Source: Megalobrama amblycephala
Lineage: Eukaryota > Chordata > Actinopteri > Cypriniformes > Xenocyprididae
Reading direction: 5' to 3'
Assembly (NCBI RefSeq): GCF_018812025.1
Contig: NC_063044.1
Span: 45,258,077 to 45,322,076, forward strand
Length of the DNA stretch: 64,000 nucleotides
Shown here piece by piece: positions 1 through 64,000 of the stretch. The position numbers were made by a program, and so were the translations under genes. Each line of letters opens with the position of its first letter. Positions within the stretch are counted from its first letter, which is position 1. The notes beneath the pieces are model-generated. The model worked only from the letters and a program-made list of their open reading frames with translations, was not told where the DNA came from and searched no databases.

Positions 1-292
1 ACTCAGAGGTAGTGTGTATATATAACTGAGAGTGAAAAGTACACTTCTACTCTATATTCCAGTTTCATCACTTGTTTGTGTCATTTCTACAGCCTAAACT
101 CATAGCATGGAAATGGAAACTGTAACCCGTGTGTGCGTGAGACAGGGCACATGAGAGACACGATCATTTTTACAGCAATTTGCTCTGTAAATACATTATG
201 ACTTGGTTTAAGGGGGTACATTTCAAACCCCCGGCCTGAAGGGGGAGCTCTCTACCAAGTTTGAGTCCTCTATCTGCTCTCAGCTCAGAGGC
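1..292 (-). other. rab11fip4: rab11fip4 3' UTR, incomplete
   Basis: This is the sequence downstream of the stop codon on the transcribed strand. I see no AATAAA or ATTAAA signal on the minus strand here, so the 3' UTR should continue beyond the left edge. Confidence 0.6.
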
Positions 293-63774
<63,482 letters not shown>

Positions 63775-64000
63775 CGTTAAGATGATGCGCTGGTGAACGC
63801 GTTGTACTAGAGAGACAGGAATGCCGTGAGCGCGCTCGCCATCATCTCAGCTCGCGCGGAGCTCAGCCTCACTCAGCGCTCTGACATCATCAGCACCACT
63901 TCAGTCCAGCTGGGAGGAGGAACCATCTGCGCCTGGGGAGGGGTACCTGCTCCTACCGGGATGAGAGCTAGACTGAGTTTGACGCCACCTATGATGCGGA
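63775..64000 (-). promoter_or_regulatory. rab11fip4: rab11fip4 5' leader and proximal promoter
   Basis: GC content rises sharply upstream of the ATG, with CpGs and a GC-box-like CCCCTCCCC. No TATA box is evident on the minus strand, which fits a CpG-type promoter. The transcription start is not visible from sequence. The leader holds a short upstream ORF, listed separately. Confidence 0.6.
63807..63845 (-). other. Upstream ORF in the rab11fip4 leader (12 codons plus stop)
   Basis: Two tandem ATGs (63845 and 63842) open a frame of 12 codons, MMASALTAFLSL, ending at TAG 63807. The frame is not that of the main protein and ends 32 nt before the main ATG. The context is moderate (G at -3). If the leader includes this point, reinitiation or leaky scanning would be needed to reach the main start. 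Confidence 0.5.

Overview
The window is vertebrate genomic DNA, almost certainly from a cyprinid fish (carp, goldfish or zebrafish relatives). It is AT-rich and packed with foldback repeats that I recognise as typical of cyprinid genomes, such as the family with the GGTTAGTTCACCC end. It carries a multi-exon, vertebrate-type gene. Nothing in it is bacterial.

One protein-coding gene spans the whole window on the minus strand: rab11fip4, a class II Rab11 family-interacting protein (Rab11-FIP4; fish have a and b copies, and I cannot prove which this is). I joined 15 coding exons by reading frame, splice sites and match to the vertebrate family. They run from the ATG at 63774 to the stop at 293, and together they give 1860 nt or 619 residues. 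The parts are an N-terminal EF-hand pair (exons 1-2), an acidic low-complexity linker (exons 3-5), a Cys-containing conserved block (exon 6), a long coiled coil (exons 8-14) and the C-terminal Rab11-binding motif (exon 15). The 5' end has a GC-rich leader with a 12-codon upstream ORF. The 3' UTR runs off the left edge.

Most of the window is intron. Intron 3 is 29 kb, intron 1 is 8.8 kb, intron 11 is 7.6 kb and intron 2 is 6.9 kb. Intron 3 holds a GC-richer patch near 29.35-29.8 kb with a consensus splice donor and an RFX-like X-box. It may be the promoter and first exon of a short isoform lacking the EF-hands.

The introns carry many transposon remnants. The most striking is a 4.08-kb endogenous retrovirus-like element (5538-9617) in intron 11, antisense to the gene. 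Its two 510-bp LTRs look identical, it has a tRNA-His-type primer site and a broken gag with a zinc knuckle, and no pol is visible. Its leader carries a run of nine short stem-loops with compensating base changes. It sits inside an older foldback element that had already been split by another repeat. Other elements include a nearly perfect 800-bp palindrome nested inside a second element (52703-54319), about a dozen further TTAA-bounded foldback elements, an 83-bp minisatellite (34001-34750) and several microsatellites.

I saw no tRNA, rRNA, CRISPR array or second cellular gene.
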